From an uncultured Erysipelotrichaceae bacterium (lineage in GTDB: Bacteria; Bacillota_I; Bacilli_A; Erysipelotrichales; Erysipelotrichaceae): a stretch of 39,767 nt of DNA. Positions 9,728 to 22,706 of the stretch are shown in pieces (the first letter of the stretch is position 1; each line of letters starts with the position of its first letter). The DNA is taken from contig CALVGN010000002.1 in the NCBI GenBank assembly GCA_944327105.1, positions 1 to 39,767 on the forward strand, in the 5' to 3' direction. The translations under genes and the position numbers were made by a program. The notes under the pieces were generated by a model. It did no database searches, had not been told where the DNA came from, and was given only the letters and a program-made list of their open reading frames with translations.

Positions 9728-9758
9728 AAAAGCGTATGGCTGACCACCGTACGCTTTT
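9728..9758. terminator. Bidirectional terminator between GT-C gene and EcsC gene
   Basis: Stem AAAAGCGTATGG / CCGTACGCTTTT with one G-T pair, a 7-nt loop and T-runs on both sides. It can serve the plus-strand GT-C operon and the minus-strand EcsC gene. Confidence 0.75.
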
Positions 9759-9771
9759 TGTTTCATTTAGA

Positions 9772-10672
9772 TCATTCAACTATAGAAATAGTATCTTTAT
9801 TAATTGTCTGCTGCGGATCAGCAAGAATCGATGTTTTTAATGTATCCTTCAATCGATCGCAGCACGGTTTAAATGAGAGATAGGTCAATCCTCCACCAAG
9901 CACGCCACCTACAACCGGTATTGCCTTTTTGAAGAATCCGGCAAACACGCTTTTGGTCATTTTGACACCAAACCATTGGGCAGTTTTTTTAACAATTGGA
10001 TAAATAGTTCCTTTTGTTAATGCAGCCTTGATCAATTGCTTCTCGACCCCTTTAGCTAGCGCATTGCATACACCAAGTAACGCATTCTTTGCTCCAGCAA
10101 CGCCATACATTGTTCCTAGACAAATGATCAGCACATTCATCGTCGTCGAATCCATTGCCTGTTTTTCTTCGGATACATCGATTTGTTGGAATCCGTAGAG
10201 ATAAAATAATTTCTGCGCAGCCCGCAGCATATATCCATAATATTGAATAATATCTGCCGGAATGGTTGCTACCATTGCAAATCCACCTGGTGCACCCAAT
10301 ACGGCCGCAATACCAGAGACACAGGTGCGTTCAAATTGGATGACCTGATCCGTGATCGGATCGAGTTGCTCAATGGTAATTCCTGCTTGAGCCGGTGTGG
10401 TAGCAATTGCTTTTTGAACCACGGATTCATCAAACCGTTGTTTCAATTCCGCTTCAAGGAACTCATTTCGATCGATCCGTATGCCAGGAACCCTTAATCC
10501 ATGAATGATGATGTCCTGAATATCGATTTTTCCGTCATCATTGATATCGACATAATCAAACGTATCGGACTTTAATTGATCAAATTTCTCAAGAGGGTTA
10601 AATCGATGACCCCCCCCCCGTCTCGGCACCTTTTTCTGTTGCCTTTGCTGACGCCTTCGTTTTCTTTTTCAT
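9772..10672 (-). CDS. EcsC-family protein, out of frame at a ten-G tract (phase-variable candidate)
   Basis: The only well-placed start is ATG at 10672, 5 nt after GGGAGG, giving a Lys-rich beginning MKKKTKASAKATEKGAETG. The frame then enters ten Gs (10610-10619) and stops at TAA 10600-10598. The long downstream frame, from 10629 (GTG) to 9772, is reached only if the tract has 9 or 12 Gs, giving about 299 residues. Downstream of the tract is an EF-hand/dockerin-like loop, DINDDGKIDIQD, likely Ca-binding. An EcsC-like domain follows, with glycine-rich helices (GAPGGFAMVATIPADIIQYYG). EcsC proteins are membrane-associated, with poorly known function. No iterated palindrome occurs here, suggesting later acquisition. 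I read this copy as OFF; a one-base error in the tract is the main alternative. Confidence 0.75.
10610..10619 (-). repeat. Homopolymeric G10 tract in EcsC gene
   Basis: Ten consecutive C on the plus strand, the longest G/C homopolymer noticed in the window, directly inside the 5' coding part. Slippage by one base joins or separates the ribosome-binding start and the EcsC reading frame. Confidence 0.9.
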
Positions 10673-10716
10673 AATTTCCTCCCTTATCACCAAATGCATT
10701 TTCTGCGACTTGAAAA

Positions 10717-11562
10717 TCATTGCTTAAACTGTTCCCGATAATCCCGAGGCGATACCCCCATGTATTGCCGGAACACAACGGCATAATAACTGCCCGATTC
10801 AAATCCGACCTGTTGAGCGATCAAACGGATCGGAAGATCGGTATCCTTCAATAGATCCAATGACTGAAAGACACGGTATTGGTTCCAATACGTCAATGCA
10901 CTGGTACCATAAGTCAAACCAAAATAGCGATCAAAATCACTACGGGACATATGATAGGCTTTGGCCCATACATTGATGGAAGCATCCGATGCATAATGAA
11001 GGTGGACCCAGCGGATCAAACCGCTGCGTCCGCTTTCATCACTGGCTTTGACCCATAAAGGTGTCATCATCATGGCATCGTATAAAACAGACCAAAGATT
11101 CATCATGGTTGAAACCACGGATAAATGATAGCGGGATTGGGTCGAAGTCAAAGAAGCCAGATGGTTCATACCATAAAGCAATGCTTCATCGTGAAGGATC
11201 CATATTCCCTGGCCCATCGTGAGCAATGGTTCGATATAACGATGATAGATCAATGAATCTTTATCTGGATTGATCAAAGAAGATTCAAAACGAATGATAT
11301 GGATCGAACCATGAGTATTCGAAACGATCCGATAATCCATTTCAGCACCGATCACGATCACATCTTCTTTTTTAAAATGATATTTTTGCTGATGTGCGAT
11401 CAATGTGGCTTCACCATCCATCAGATGGATCAACGTGATCCAGGGAGAACAGATCAATGGATGAAACAGTTGATCATCGTTGCACTTAAAAATACCCTGA
11501 TTAAAGGGAAAGTCATGGGACAATGGTTGAACCATCCAATGATCATAATCCAGCGTTTTCAC
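10717..11562 (-). CDS. AraC-family transcriptional regulator
   Basis: A 281-residue protein with an N-terminal cupin-like sensing region (HQKYHFKKEDVIVIGAEM) and a C-terminal double helix-turn-helix of AraC type: LIAQQVGFESGSYYAVVFRQ and GVSPRDYRE. The start I prefer is GTG at 11562. The open frame runs further upstream but passes through the groEL terminator hairpin, so longer forms are unlikely. TAAGAT at 11570-11575 with extended TG ends 7 nt before this GTG and there is no ribosome binding site, so the mRNA may be leaderless. Targets unknown; it lies just upstream of the EcsC gene on the same strand. Confidence 0.9.
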   Translation of the reverse strand: MKTLDYDHWMVQPLSHDFPFNQGIFKCNDDQLFHPLICSPWITLIHLMDGEATLIAHQQKYHFKKEDVIVIGAEMDYRIVSNTHGSIHIIRFESSLINPDKDSLIYHRYIEPLLTMGQGIWILHDEALLYGMNHLASLTSTQSRYHLSVVSTMMNLWSVLYDAMMMTPLWVKASDESGRSGLIRWVHLHYASDASINVWAKAYHMSRSDFDRYFGLTYGTSALTYWNQYRVFQSLDLLKDTDLPIRLIAQQVGFESGSYYAVVFRQYMGVSPRDYREQFKQ

Positions 11563-11569
11563 AAATAAA

Positions 11570-11575
11570 ATCTTA
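11570..11575 (-). promoter_or_regulatory. Extended -10 box of the AraC-family gene
   Basis: TGATAAGAT on the minus strand, 7 nt before the proposed GTG start. It is the same TAAGAT hexamer as in the groES promoter. Confidence 0.5.
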
Positions 11576-11587
11576 TCATTGCAATGA

Positions 11588-11624
11588 AAAAAGCGACAGC
11601 GTTTTGTAAGCGCTGTCGCTTTTT
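11588..11624 (-). terminator. Terminator of groESL
   Basis: Stem AAAAAGCGACAGCG / CGCTGTCGCTTTTT with a 9-nt loop and a T-run. It lies between the groEL stop and the AraC-family start. Confidence 0.85.
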
Positions 11625-11659
11625 CATTATTCAATGGTCAAACCAAACTTATGGATGGA

Positions 11660-13279
<1,620 letters not shown>

Positions 13280-13300
13280 TTATTTCCTCCTGTTTCTTAT

Positions 13301-13585
13301 TTAGCGTTCAACCACGGCCAGAATATCCTTGCTGGCGATCAGCAGATATTCCTCATCATCGATTTTGACATCCGTGGTGGAATATTTCTTGTAAAGCACC
13401 TTGTCTCCGACTTTTACCGGCACTGGCACCAGTTTACCGTCTTGATAGCTGCCTTCACCGACAGCGACGACATTAGCATACGCCTGTTCCTTTTCCTTGG
13501 TAGAAAGGATGATACCGGAAGCGGTTTTGTCTTCGGTTTTTTCCTTTTCGAGCAAAACATTGTCATACAAAGGTTTAATTGTCAT
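13301..13585 (-). CDS. groES: Co-chaperonin GroES
   Basis: A 94-residue Hsp10 starting MTIKPLYDNVLLEK, which caps GroEL. The mobile loop (KTASGIILSTKEKE) and the C-terminal LLIASKDILAVVE strand are typical. ATG at 13585 is preferred to a GTG at 13597 because the latter is within the ribosome binding site and operator. GGAAGGAG precedes the ATG. It is under a vegetative promoter with two CIRCE-like repeats. Confidence 0.97.
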   Translation of the reverse strand: MTIKPLYDNVLLEKEKTEDKTASGIILSTKEKEQAYANVVAVGEGSYQDGKLVPVPVKVGDKVLYKKYSTTDVKIDDEEYLLIASKDILAVVER

Positions 13586-13590
13586 AGTTG

Positions 13591-13617
13591 TTAGCACTCC
13601 TTCCTTTCAAATGCTAA
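13591..13617 (-). promoter_or_regulatory. CIRCE-like HrcA operator, proximal copy
   Basis: On the minus strand TTAGCATTT-N9-GAGTGCTAA. The right arm matches CIRCE exactly; the left arm matches 7 of 9. It covers the untranslated leader and the Shine-Dalgarno region of groES, so HrcA binding would block transcript elongation or initiation. Confidence 0.85.
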
Positions 13618-13621
13618 AACT

Positions 13622-13650
13622 ATCTTAGTCAGTGTTTGGCACTCTGTCAA
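13622..13650 (-). promoter_or_regulatory. groES promoter
   Basis: Minus strand: -35 TTGACA (13650-13645), 17-bp spacer, -10 TAAGAT (13627-13622). It is the best sigma-A type promoter in the window. Confidence 0.85.
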
Positions 13651-13662
13651 GGAGTTTGCTAA
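13636..13662 (-). promoter_or_regulatory. CIRCE-like HrcA operator, distal degenerate copy
   Basis: Minus strand TTAGCAAAC-N9-GAGTGCCAA, with 6/9 and 8/9 arm matches and the correct 9-bp spacing. It overlaps the -35 element, so the promoter is flanked by two operators. Confidence 0.6.
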
Positions 13663-13732
13663 AAAGAGTGAACGTTCCCATCAATTCACATGTTTTGAAC
13701 GCGTTAACTTCAACTAAACATTCCCTTTTTCA

Positions 13733-14043
13733 TCACTTCAATAACCAACCATAATTCTGTTTAGCATAGACCACACGAGCGACTGTCTCCAATTTTTTTC
13801 TTCATCTACCCAGTAGAGCATCAGAAAATTTCGAGCCAAGATCTTTCGGTATTCATGTTTCAATGGAAGAATCAGCTGATAGATTGAATTAGCATACGGG
13901 ATTGTTGGCACATTCTCCGTCGCGTCAATCAACTCCACCGCCAAACGATCCACTGCAACAGGGTTTTGCAATTGCTCACTGAAATATCGCGTGATCTCAA
14001 GCATATCTTTTCAGGCAACAGTCAAAAACTCTAATTTATACAA
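13733..14043 (-). pseudogene. Decayed RelE/ParE-type toxin
   Basis: Remnant of a type II toxin (ribosome-dependent RNase or gyrase-poison fold). Reading from a TTG at 14043 gives LYKLEFLTVA, then a TGA stop, then KDMLEITRYFSEQLQNP and so on. At a run of seven A on the coding strand (13793-13799 as T) the frame is lost. Adding one A restores LETVARVVYAKQNYGWLLK, the normal end of the family. The nonsense codon and the frameshift together show it is not functional. It partly overlaps the antitoxin remnant, as in the intact pair at 25.2-25.8 kb. Confidence 0.85.
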
Positions 14044-14236
14044 CCTGTTCCCTTTCGATAGCTGCCTTCATCGCTTTGAGTACCTCTTTAGAGGAATAGC
14101 GTCGATCTGTAAGCGCAGCCTCTTCTTCTGCTTCCTGCGACTTGAAATATACCTCACTTTCGAATTGCAGGTTTTCAAAGGTCTCCATGCTCGGAACGAC
14201 CATATCGCCATAGCCATTCTTTGTTAAAGAAAGCAT
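14036..14236 (-). pseudogene. N-terminally truncated Phd/YefM-type antitoxin
   Basis: The 66-residue frame begins MLSLTKNGYGDMVV, which aligns with residue 30 onward of the intact antitoxin at 25536-25808 (LTKNGYGSMVLLS). The N-terminal DNA-binding part is missing and is replaced by the atp operon terminator region. The C-terminal toxin-binding tail (ALTDRRYSSKEV) is kept. It no longer has its own ribosome binding site. Confidence 0.8.
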
Positions 14237-14248
14237 CGTTGAACCATT

Positions 14249-14284
14249 TAAAAAGCAATCAACCTTGACATTGATTGCTTTTTA
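14249..14284 (-). terminator. Terminator of the atp operon
   Basis: Perfect 14-bp stem TAAAAAGCAATCAA / TTGATTGCTTTTTA with an 8-nt loop, just after atpC. Confidence 0.85.
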
Positions 14285-14290
14285 AACGGT

Positions 14291-15963
<1,673 letters not shown>

Positions 15964-16800
15964 TTATTGGCGGATCGCATCCGAACCGGATACGATCTCG
16001 CTGATCTGTGTGGTAATGGCAGCTTGTCTGGCCTGGTTGTACTCCAGTTTCAGATTTTCTACCATTTCATCCGCATTGCGATTGGCATTTTCCATTGCCG
16101 CTCTGCGCGCGGCATATTCCGCCAATCGAGCAGATTTAAGATATTCCAGACCATTCTGTTTGATCATTTTTGGGATCAATGCATCCAAAATGGTCACACC
16201 ATCGGGTTCAAATTCACAATAATGGGTGGATTGGATGGTTGGATCCATGGTAAACGGGAGCAACACGACATGTTCACTTTCAAATGAGAGGGCATTGACG
16301 AAGCGATTATAGATGATTTCTACCCCGCCGATCTCACCGTTTTCAAATGCGTCTAAAATGGTTTGAGCCACTTGGTTGAAACCATCGGCTTCTATTTCAT
16401 CCACACTCAATGGATCCTTGAACCATCGATACCCATGGCGCAGATAGGCGGATGCCCCTTTGGTTCCGATCAGCCATAATGGGCTTTCCACACTGACCTC
16501 TTTTTTGACTTTTTCCAGCAATGCATTGGTATAACCACCGCATAATCCGAAATCAGCACCAATGACAATAACGACATGATGTTGACCATTATCCACACTG
16601 TATCGGCTGCTCTGTTCCACATTGGCCGCAACCAGACTCGCCATATGGATCAAACCATCCGTGTAATCTTGACTGGCACCGGCCAGTTTTCTGGCCCGTG
16701 CCAGTTTGGCATTGGCCACCAATTCCATCGCTTTGGTGATCTTCTGGGTCCCCTGGATGGAACGGATGCGCTGTTTGATCTTCAACTGGGAGCCGCTCAT
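15964..16800 (-). CDS. atpG: F-ATPase gamma subunit
   Basis: A 278-residue central stalk subunit. The start [25 protein letters not shown] matches the family, and its ATG overlaps the atpA stop as ATGA. The C-terminal helix ([16 protein letters not shown]) is conserved. A longer frame from 16821 is open but lies within atpA. Confidence 0.97.
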   Translation of the reverse strand: MSGSQLKIKQRIRSIQGTQKITKAMELVANAKLARARKLAGASQDYTDGLIHMASLVAANVEQSSRYSVDNGQHHVVIVIGADFGLCGGYTNALLEKVKKEVSVESPLWLIGTKGASAYLRHGYRWFKDPLSVDEIEADGFNQVAQTILDAFENGEIGGVEIIYNRFVNALSFESEHVVLLPFTMDPTIQSTHYCEFEPDGVTILDALIPKMIKQNGLEYLKSARLAEYAARRAAMENANRNADEMVENLKLEYNQARQAAITTQISEIVSGSDAIRQ

Positions 16801-18323
16801 ACGCCGCTCCGTGTATTCCATTGAATCTTGATCGCATCAATGGCTTGATCGAGTTGGGTGTTCAATTCATCCGACAAGACACCTTGTTGATCGATTTGTT
16901 GTAAAAGATCACCATGCACTTCATGGAAACACCGCAATAACATCGATTGGGCGTCATTGATTTTTTCCAATGGGGTATCATCAAAATAGCCATGGTTCAA
17001 ACCATAGAATACGACCACCTGTTCACTCATATCAAACGGTGCATATTGGCGCTGGATCAGCAATTGCGTGATGATGCGTCCTTTGTTGATGGTTTTGGAT
17101 GTCGCTTCATCCAGATCCGAACCAAATTGCGTAAAACTTTCCAATTCATGGAATTGTGCCAGATCCATCTTCAACGATGAAGATACGCTTTTCATCGCTT
17201 TGCTTTGGGCGGCTGAACCGACACGGGATACCGATAAGCCGGTATCGACGGCTGGACGGATGCCGCCATTGAATAAATCGGTTTGCAAGAAGATCTGACC
17301 ATCCGTAATGGAAATGACATTGGTGGGAATATAGGCGGAAATATCCCCGGCTTGAGTTTCGATGATCGGTAATGCCGTCAACGATCCGCCACCATTGGCA
17401 CCGCTTAATTTGGCTGCACGTTCCAATAATCTGGAATGCAGATAGAATACATCCCCGGGATACGCTTCGCGTCCAGGTGGTCGGCGCAATAATAACGATA
17501 ATGTGCGATATGCCACCGCATGTTTGGATAGATCATCATAAACGATCAGAACATGTTCACCCTGGTCCATCCAATATTCCCCCATGGCACAACCCGCGTA
17601 GGGGGCGATATATTGCAATGTCGCACTGGTGGCGGCGGAGGCATTGACGATCACGGTATAGCGCAAGGCATCCGTTTCTTTCAGTTTTTCAACCACACTG
17701 GCAACGGTCGATGCTTTTTGACCGATAGCCACATAAATGCATTTGACGTTTTTATCCTTTTGGTTGATGATCGTATCAATGGCCAATGCACTTTTGCCGG
17801 TTTGACGATCACCGATGATCAATTCACGCTGACCTTTGCCAATAGGTAACATGGTATCGACCACCTTGATACCAGTCATTAACGGTTCATTGACACTTTG
17901 GCGTTTCATCACACCGGGGGCAACTTTTTCGATCGGGGCATAACCATCATGTTCGATGGTCGAACCACCATCCAATGGATTGCCCAATGGATCGACCACC
18001 CGACCCAATAATCCATTACCAACGGGTACACGGACAACGGATTTGGTCCGATAGACCATATCCCCTTCACTGATCCCATTGGTATCATCCAAGATCACCG
18101 CACCGACATGATCACTTTCAAGATTCATCACCATCGCATGGGCACCATTTTCAAACTCCAGCAATTCACTGCTCATCGCATCTTTCAATCCTTGGATCAA
18201 CACGATCCCATCCATCACTGAAATCACCCGACCGTTATCTTTGGATTGGATGGTTTCGGCATAGTTGGCAATGCGTTGCTTGAGCAGCACCGTCAGTTCA
18301 TTGGGTTTCAGTGCATCACTCAT
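16797..18323 (-). CDS. atpA: F-ATPase alpha subunit
   Basis: A 508-residue non-catalytic nucleotide-binding subunit with P-loop [13 protein letters not shown] near residue 170 and the [20 protein letters not shown] block. The ATG overlaps the atpH stop by 4 nt. Confidence 0.98.
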   Translation of the reverse strand: MSDALKPNELTVLLKQRIANYAETIQSKDNGRVISVMDGIVLIQGLKDAMSSELLEFENGAHAMVMNLESDHVGAVILDDTNGISEGDMVYRTKSVVRVPVGNGLLGRVVDPLGNPLDGGSTIEHDGYAPIEKVAPGVMKRQSVNEPLMTGIKVVDTMLPIGKGQRELIIGDRQTGKSALAIDTIINQKDKNVKCIYVAIGQKASTVASVVEKLKETDALRYTVIVNASAATSATLQYIAPYAGCAMGEYWMDQGEHVLIVYDDLSKHAVAYRTLSLLLRRPPGREAYPGDVFYLHSRLLERAAKLSGANGGGSLTALPIIETQAGDISAYIPTNVISITDGQIFLQTDLFNGGIRPAVDTGLSVSRVGSAAQSKAMKSVSSSLKMDLAQFHELESFTQFGSDLDEATSKTINKGRIITQLLIQRQYAPFDMSEQVVVFYGLNHGYFDDTPLEKINDAQSMLLRCFHEVHGDLLQQIDQQGVLSDELNTQLDQAIDAIKIQWNTRSGV

Positions 18324-18856
18324 ACCTGTTCTCCTTTCTTCAACTGGGTTTTCATGGCATCTAAACGGCTGCGCAATGAATAATTCATGAATGATCCATC
18401 CATTTCGATGGTAAAACCAGCGATCAGCGCTGGATCCAACTCACATTGCAACTGTACATCATGCCCACTTTTTTTGGATAATGCCGCTTTGATTTGATCC
18501 AATGACAATGGATCCAATGGACGGGGTGAAACCAACGTCGCAATGGTAATACCATGGGCATGACGATACATATCCAGATAATCCAACACAATGGCATGAA
18601 ACGATGCAAATCGATGATTATCGAGCAATAATTTCAAAAAATGGATCACCATCCCATCCACCTGATCGCTCAATATCGTTTCCAACACTTCTTTTTTTTC
18701 ATGGATGGTCGCTTCAATAGATGCCATGGCATCATAAATGGTTGGATCAAATGCCGCATCCAGTGTTTTCAATTGGGTCAAGATCTGTTGGTCCTTGTTC
18801 GATTCACATGCCAGCTGAAATAATGCAGTGGCATAAACACGCGATACGTTACTCAT
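18320..18856 (-). CDS. atpH: F-ATPase delta subunit
   Basis: A 178-residue peripheral stalk subunit (OSCP-like). [10 protein letters not shown] at the N-terminus and a C-terminal [25 protein letters not shown] block fit the family. It overlaps atpF by 8 nt. Confidence 0.95.
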   Translation of the reverse strand: MSNVSRVYATALFQLACESNKDQQILTQLKTLDAAFDPTIYDAMASIEATIHEKKEVLETILSDQVDGMVIHFLKLLLDNHRFASFHAIVLDYLDMYRHAHGITIATLVSPRPLDPLSLDQIKAALSKKSGHDVQLQCELDPALIAGFTIEMDGSFMNYSLRSRLDAMKTQLKKGEQV

Positions 18857-19361
18857 GATCGCTCATTTCCTTTATAAATGCTTCAACGGCTTTACGATCG
18901 CTTTCACTGTCGGCTTTGGATGCCATCAATTTACCACTGGCTTCTAATGCGATATCCACCATTTCATCTTTGACTTCATCCAATAATGCCGCTTTGCGGC
19001 GTTTGGCCCATTGATCGGCATTATCCATCGTGGCTTTGGCACTTTCCCGTGCAGCCAAAAGGATGGCCTGCTTTTCCTTTTCCGCGCTGGTTTTGGCTGC
19101 GGAAAGCAATGCATCTGCTTTTTGCGTGGTGACTTTCAATTCTTCTGCTGCGGCATCCCGATCATTTTTGGCCTGGATTTTCAGCATTCGGGCATCGTCC
19201 AGCTGGCTTTCAGCTTCTTTTTGACGCGCTTGTAAAAATTCCATGATCGGCGTGTACAACAGTTTTCGTGCAGCCAGAAAAAGCACCAATGTGGATAACA
19301 GTTGGACCACAACAGTGGGCAGGGATGGGAATAACTGCCCCACGACATCAACATTGATCAT
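18849..19361 (-). CDS. atpF: F-ATPase b subunit
   Basis: A 170-residue peripheral stalk subunit with one N-terminal membrane helix (TVVVQLLSTLVLFLAARKLL) and a long charged coiled coil. A palindrome copy lies between atpE and atpF (19404-19416), overlapping the atpE stop codon. Confidence 0.95.
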   Translation of the reverse strand: MINVDVVGQLFPSLPTVVVQLLSTLVLFLAARKLLYTPIMEFLQARQKEAESQLDDARMLKIQAKNDRDAAAEELKVTTQKADALLSAAKTSAEKEKQAILLAARESAKATMDNADQWAKRRKAALLDEVKDEMVDIALEASGKLMASKADSESDRKAVEAFIKEMSDHE

Positions 19362-19415
19362 TCCTATACTCCTTGATTGACAGTGGTAAAACCACTGAAG
19401 TAAATGGTTGAACCA

Positions 19416-19652
<237 letters not shown>

Positions 19653-19704
19653 TTATCCTCCTTCAATACGGTTGTTAGCTTATATTCAACTGGTTGGACC
19701 AGTA

Positions 19705-20391
19705 TTAATCTTTCAATTCATCCGGGATCTCATTGCCGACAAAGACGACCGTCAATGTAATGAAGATCAAGGTTTGGATAAACCCGGCAAATACATCAAA
19801 ATATGCATGCAACACTGGGGCAATGATGGGACCAAGGAAATTGAAATCCACGATCAATCCCGATACAAATCCAGTTGCTGAATAAACCAGACTCATCAAG
19901 ATCCCACCGGCCAGTATATTGCCGAAAAGACGCAATGACATGCTTAAAAGGGATGAAAACTTTCCAAAGATATTCATGGGCAAAAACAGAAAGATCGGTT
20001 CGATAAAGCCATGCAGATACGCTTTGATCCCACCAAACTTGATACTGGCGATCTGCTGGGTGAGCCAGGTGATGAACGCCAATGTCAGTGTCACTGAAAA
20101 ATTACTGGTGGGTGAAGGAATCGAAAAAAGACCCAATATATTGCATAAAAAGATGAAACTGCTGATGGCTAGAAGATAGGGTGTCATGATCTTGGCATAT
20201 TTGTGGCCCATACTTTCAACAGCCATGGAATCAATGGCATTGACAAGCCAAAGAATGGGAGTCATCCATAAGGGAATCGTAGCCAATGGATCAGCCTTTT
20301 TGAATAATGATCCAACAAGGGCAAACAGGATGATCAACAGGATGGTGACACCGATGACCACCAATGCATCGATCTGAATTGAAATATTCAT
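19705..20391 (-). CDS. atpB: F-ATPase a subunit
   Basis: A 228-residue membrane stator subunit with the essential Arg in SLRLFGNILAGG and the C-terminal helix FIQTLIFITLTVVFVGNE. The ATG overlaps the atpI stop as ATGA. Confidence 0.96.
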   Translation of the reverse strand: MNISIQIDALVVIGVTILLIILFALVGSLFKKADPLATIPLWMTPILWLVNAIDSMAVESMGHKYAKIMTPYLLAISSFIFLCNILGLFSIPSPTSNFSVTLTLAFITWLTQQIASIKFGGIKAYLHGFIEPIFLFLPMNIFGKFSSLLSMSLRLFGNILAGGILMSLVYSATGFVSGLIVDFNFLGPIIAPVLHAYFDVFAGFIQTLIFITLTVVFVGNEIPDELKD

Positions 20392-20732
20392 ATCTCATCC
20401 TCCCTGTATTCGAATAAAAGGATCACCGGTTTGATCCATAAAAGACCAAGTGCCACGGTAAATGGATTGAACCATTGGGTAAATCGTAACGAAAGCAGAA
20501 ATGGTAAAACCATAACAGCAATGGATGTCATGGCGTAGAAGATCACACCGCCTTTGCTGTAGCGTGCGGTTTCAACCACAGCACTGCAATAGCGCACATT
20601 ACGGGTGTAATTATACCAAGAAGCCAATAGTCCTATCAACATCCCAAGGCCAAGGGGGATGGATAAAACCAATAAAACAATGGTGATGATCGTACCGCTG
20701 CGCAGCCATATTTGATAAGTTCGAGGTTTCAC
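20388..20732 (-). CDS. atpI: AtpI-like membrane protein
   Basis: A 114-residue protein with about four hydrophobic helices, first gene of the atp operon, in the position of AtpI, which aids c-ring assembly. Sequence conservation is weak, so the call rests on position and topology. The start is GTG (GTGAAACCTCG). A TATGAT hexamer ends 9 nt before the GTG without a ribosome binding site, so the leader is probably only 2-3 nt. Confidence 0.75.
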   Translation of the reverse strand: MKPRTYQIWLRSGTIITIVLLVLSIPLGLGMLIGLLASWYNYTRNVRYCSAVVETARYSKGGVIFYAMTSIAVMVLPFLLSLRFTQWFNPFTVALGLLWIKPVILLFEYREDEI

Positions 20733-20806
20733 GATGGTTCAATCATATCAAATCTGGAATCAAAACCCCATGCTTACAATGGTGTAAACCATACATATCA
20801 TGAAAA

Positions 20807-20836
20807 AACCACCGTCTGTTTCAACAGACGGTGGTT
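20807..20836 (-). terminator. Terminator of aminopeptidase P gene
   Basis: Perfect 12-bp stem AACCACCGTCTG / CAGACGGTGGTT with a 6-nt loop and a T-run on the minus strand. A TTGGTTCAACCAT near-palindrome overlaps its upstream edge. Confidence 0.88.
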
Positions 20837-20846
20837 GGTTCAACCA

Positions 20847-22640
20847 TTATTTATGGATCTTGCGTGTGGCGCGCTTCAGCCACGTCAGTTCTTTCCCTTT
20901 GAAATAACGGGATAAACTGCGATAAACATGCGCATGATACTGGTTCAAGGTGTTGATTTCTTCTTCACTCAATAACTTGACATCGACACCATCCAGATCG
21001 ATCGGACACATGGTCAGATTCTCCAAGTGCATGAATTGACCATATTCATTCTTCTTGCCTTTCATCACGATCATCTGGTTTTCATGACGGATCCCTAAAA
21101 CGCCAGGGATATAGATACCCGGTTCATTGGTGATGGTCATCCCTTGCTCAAAGACCGTATCTTCATGCCGACCGGCAGAAACCCGCCAGCGGAATGCTTG
21201 GGGACCTTCATGGACACCCAACACATAGCCAACGCCATGGCCGGTACCACATTGATAATCCATATCGTACTGCCATACTGGATTACGGGCTAAAATATCC
21301 AGGCTCAAACCGGTGCAACCATAAAGGAAATTGGCTTTCATCAGATCCAGATAACTCTTCAATGCTACGGTGAACCATTTTTTATGTTCCCGATCGGTTT
21401 TGCCCATGACAAAGGTACGGGTGATATCGGTGGTCCCGAATAAATATTGACCACCAGAATCGACCAACAGGAAATCTTTTGGTTCGACCATCGCACTGCC
21501 GTGTTCGGGTGCACTGTAATGCATCATGGCCGCATTGGGACCATAGGCACAGATGGTCGTGAAACTGGGTTCAAGGAATCCATTTCCCTGTTTTCTCAAT
21601 TCCAGTAATTTTTCTTGGGCTTCATATTCGGTGAACGTGTGCTTTTTGATGGTGGTTTTCAACCAATACATGAACTTGCTCACCGCCACCCCGTCGATCA
21701 CATGCGCTTTGCGCAAGTTTTTGATCTCGGTATCGTTTTTGATGGAACGCATCAAGGTAACAGGGGTAAAGGCATCATGAATGGAAATGGTCTTATCAAA
21801 ACGGGAAGATAATGCCACATTGGTACTGGTCAGATCACACCATAATGTGACTTTCTTCAACTTGGTGATATCATCGATCAATTTGGTTTCATCCACGGCA
21901 ATGATCCCATTTTCCTGTAAGTAGCAGGAAACATTGGTATCGACCTTGGTCAAATCACAATACAGTGTGGCACTGGTCAAACCAATGAGCATATAACCAT
22001 AGAATACCGGGGTACACTCCACATCATTGCCCCTTAAATTGGTGGTATACGCCACATCTTCCAATGCGCTCAATAACAGGACATCACAGTGGTTTTCCTT
22101 CATTTTGTTACGGATGGTATTCAACTTTTCCTTTGCACTTTGGCCACTGTAACGCTCATGCAATACCCAATATTTTTCATTTGGCAACTGCGGACGATCC
22201 ATCCAGATGTCTTTGGAAAGATCATAGCGGGTCTCATATTTGACTTTGACGTCTTTCAATTCATCTTTCAAACCATTGAAGAAGGTGGTCGAGACCACAT
22301 TACCGTCAAAGCCAAGGACCATCCCGTCTTTTAAAATGGATTGAAGATATTCCATTACGGTCGGTACCCCTTCCTGCCCCATTTTCCGTAACGTTACGGT
22401 GGTATCTTTCAATTGATTTTCCGCTTGGACGAAATAACGACCGTCGGTCCACAGATTGGCATGATCCATGGTCACGACCAATGTACCGGCACTGCCGGTA
22501 AACCCGCTGAAAAATTTGCGGACCGCAAATTTTGAAGCGGTATATTCACTATTGTGATCGTCACTGGTGGGGATGTAGTAGACGTCGATGCCATGGGCTT
22601 TCATGGCTTTTCGAAGTAAAGATAAACGCTGAGGTATCAT
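20847..22640 (-). CDS. Xaa-Pro aminopeptidase (M24B), three-domain form
   Basis: A 597-residue aminopeptidase P that removes an N-terminal residue before proline. Two creatinase-like N-terminal domains precede a pita-bread catalytic domain. The five metal ligands are visible: Asp in LLVDSGGQY, Asp in TTDITRTF, His in GTGHGVGYVLGVHEGP, Glu in TNEPGIY and Glu in GIRHENQM. The start ATG at 22640 follows AAAGGAAG; a TTG at 22655 is less likely. Monocistronic, ending in a strong terminator. Confidence 0.95.
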   Translation of the reverse strand: MIPQRLSLLRKAMKAHGIDVYYIPTSDDHNSEYTASKFAVRKFFSGFTGSAGTLVVTMDHANLWTDGRYFVQAENQLKDTTVTLRKMGQEGVPTVMEYLQSILKDGMVLGFDGNVVSTTFFNGLKDELKDVKVKYETRYDLSKDIWMDRPQLPNEKYWVLHERYSGQSAKEKLNTIRNKMKENHCDVLLLSALEDVAYTTNLRGNDVECTPVFYGYMLIGLTSATLYCDLTKVDTNVSCYLQENGIIAVDETKLIDDITKLKKVTLWCDLTSTNVALSSRFDKTISIHDAFTPVTLMRSIKNDTEIKNLRKAHVIDGVAVSKFMYWLKTTIKKHTFTEYEAQEKLLELRKQGNGFLEPSFTTICAYGPNAAMMHYSAPEHGSAMVEPKDFLLVDSGGQYLFGTTDITRTFVMGKTDREHKKWFTVALKSYLDLMKANFLYGCTGLSLDILARNPVWQYDMDYQCGTGHGVGYVLGVHEGPQAFRWRVSAGRHEDTVFEQGMTITNEPGIYIPGVLGIRHENQMIVMKGKKNEYGQFMHLENLTMCPIDLDGVDVKLLSEEEINTLNQYHAHVYRSLSRYFKGKELTWLKRATRKIHK

Positions 22641-22706
22641 AAAGCTTCCTTTCAAGTCATTTTTCGATCATTCAATGGTTCGACCATCAAATGCAATGGC
22701 TCTATC

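Noticed and set aside
11563-11634. N-terminal extension of the AraC-family gene to 11634
   Set aside because: The extension would be encoded by the groEL terminator hairpin and the presumed -10 box.
13733-14043. TGA read as an amino acid (code change) in the toxin
   Set aside because: TGA is the normal stop of sbcC, sbcD and many atp genes, and Trp is encoded by TGG; the toxin also carries a frameshift.
20388-20732. Uncharacterised membrane protein unrelated to ATP synthase
   Set aside because: Position, 4-nt overlap with atpB and the helix pattern fit AtpI, though sequence support is weak.
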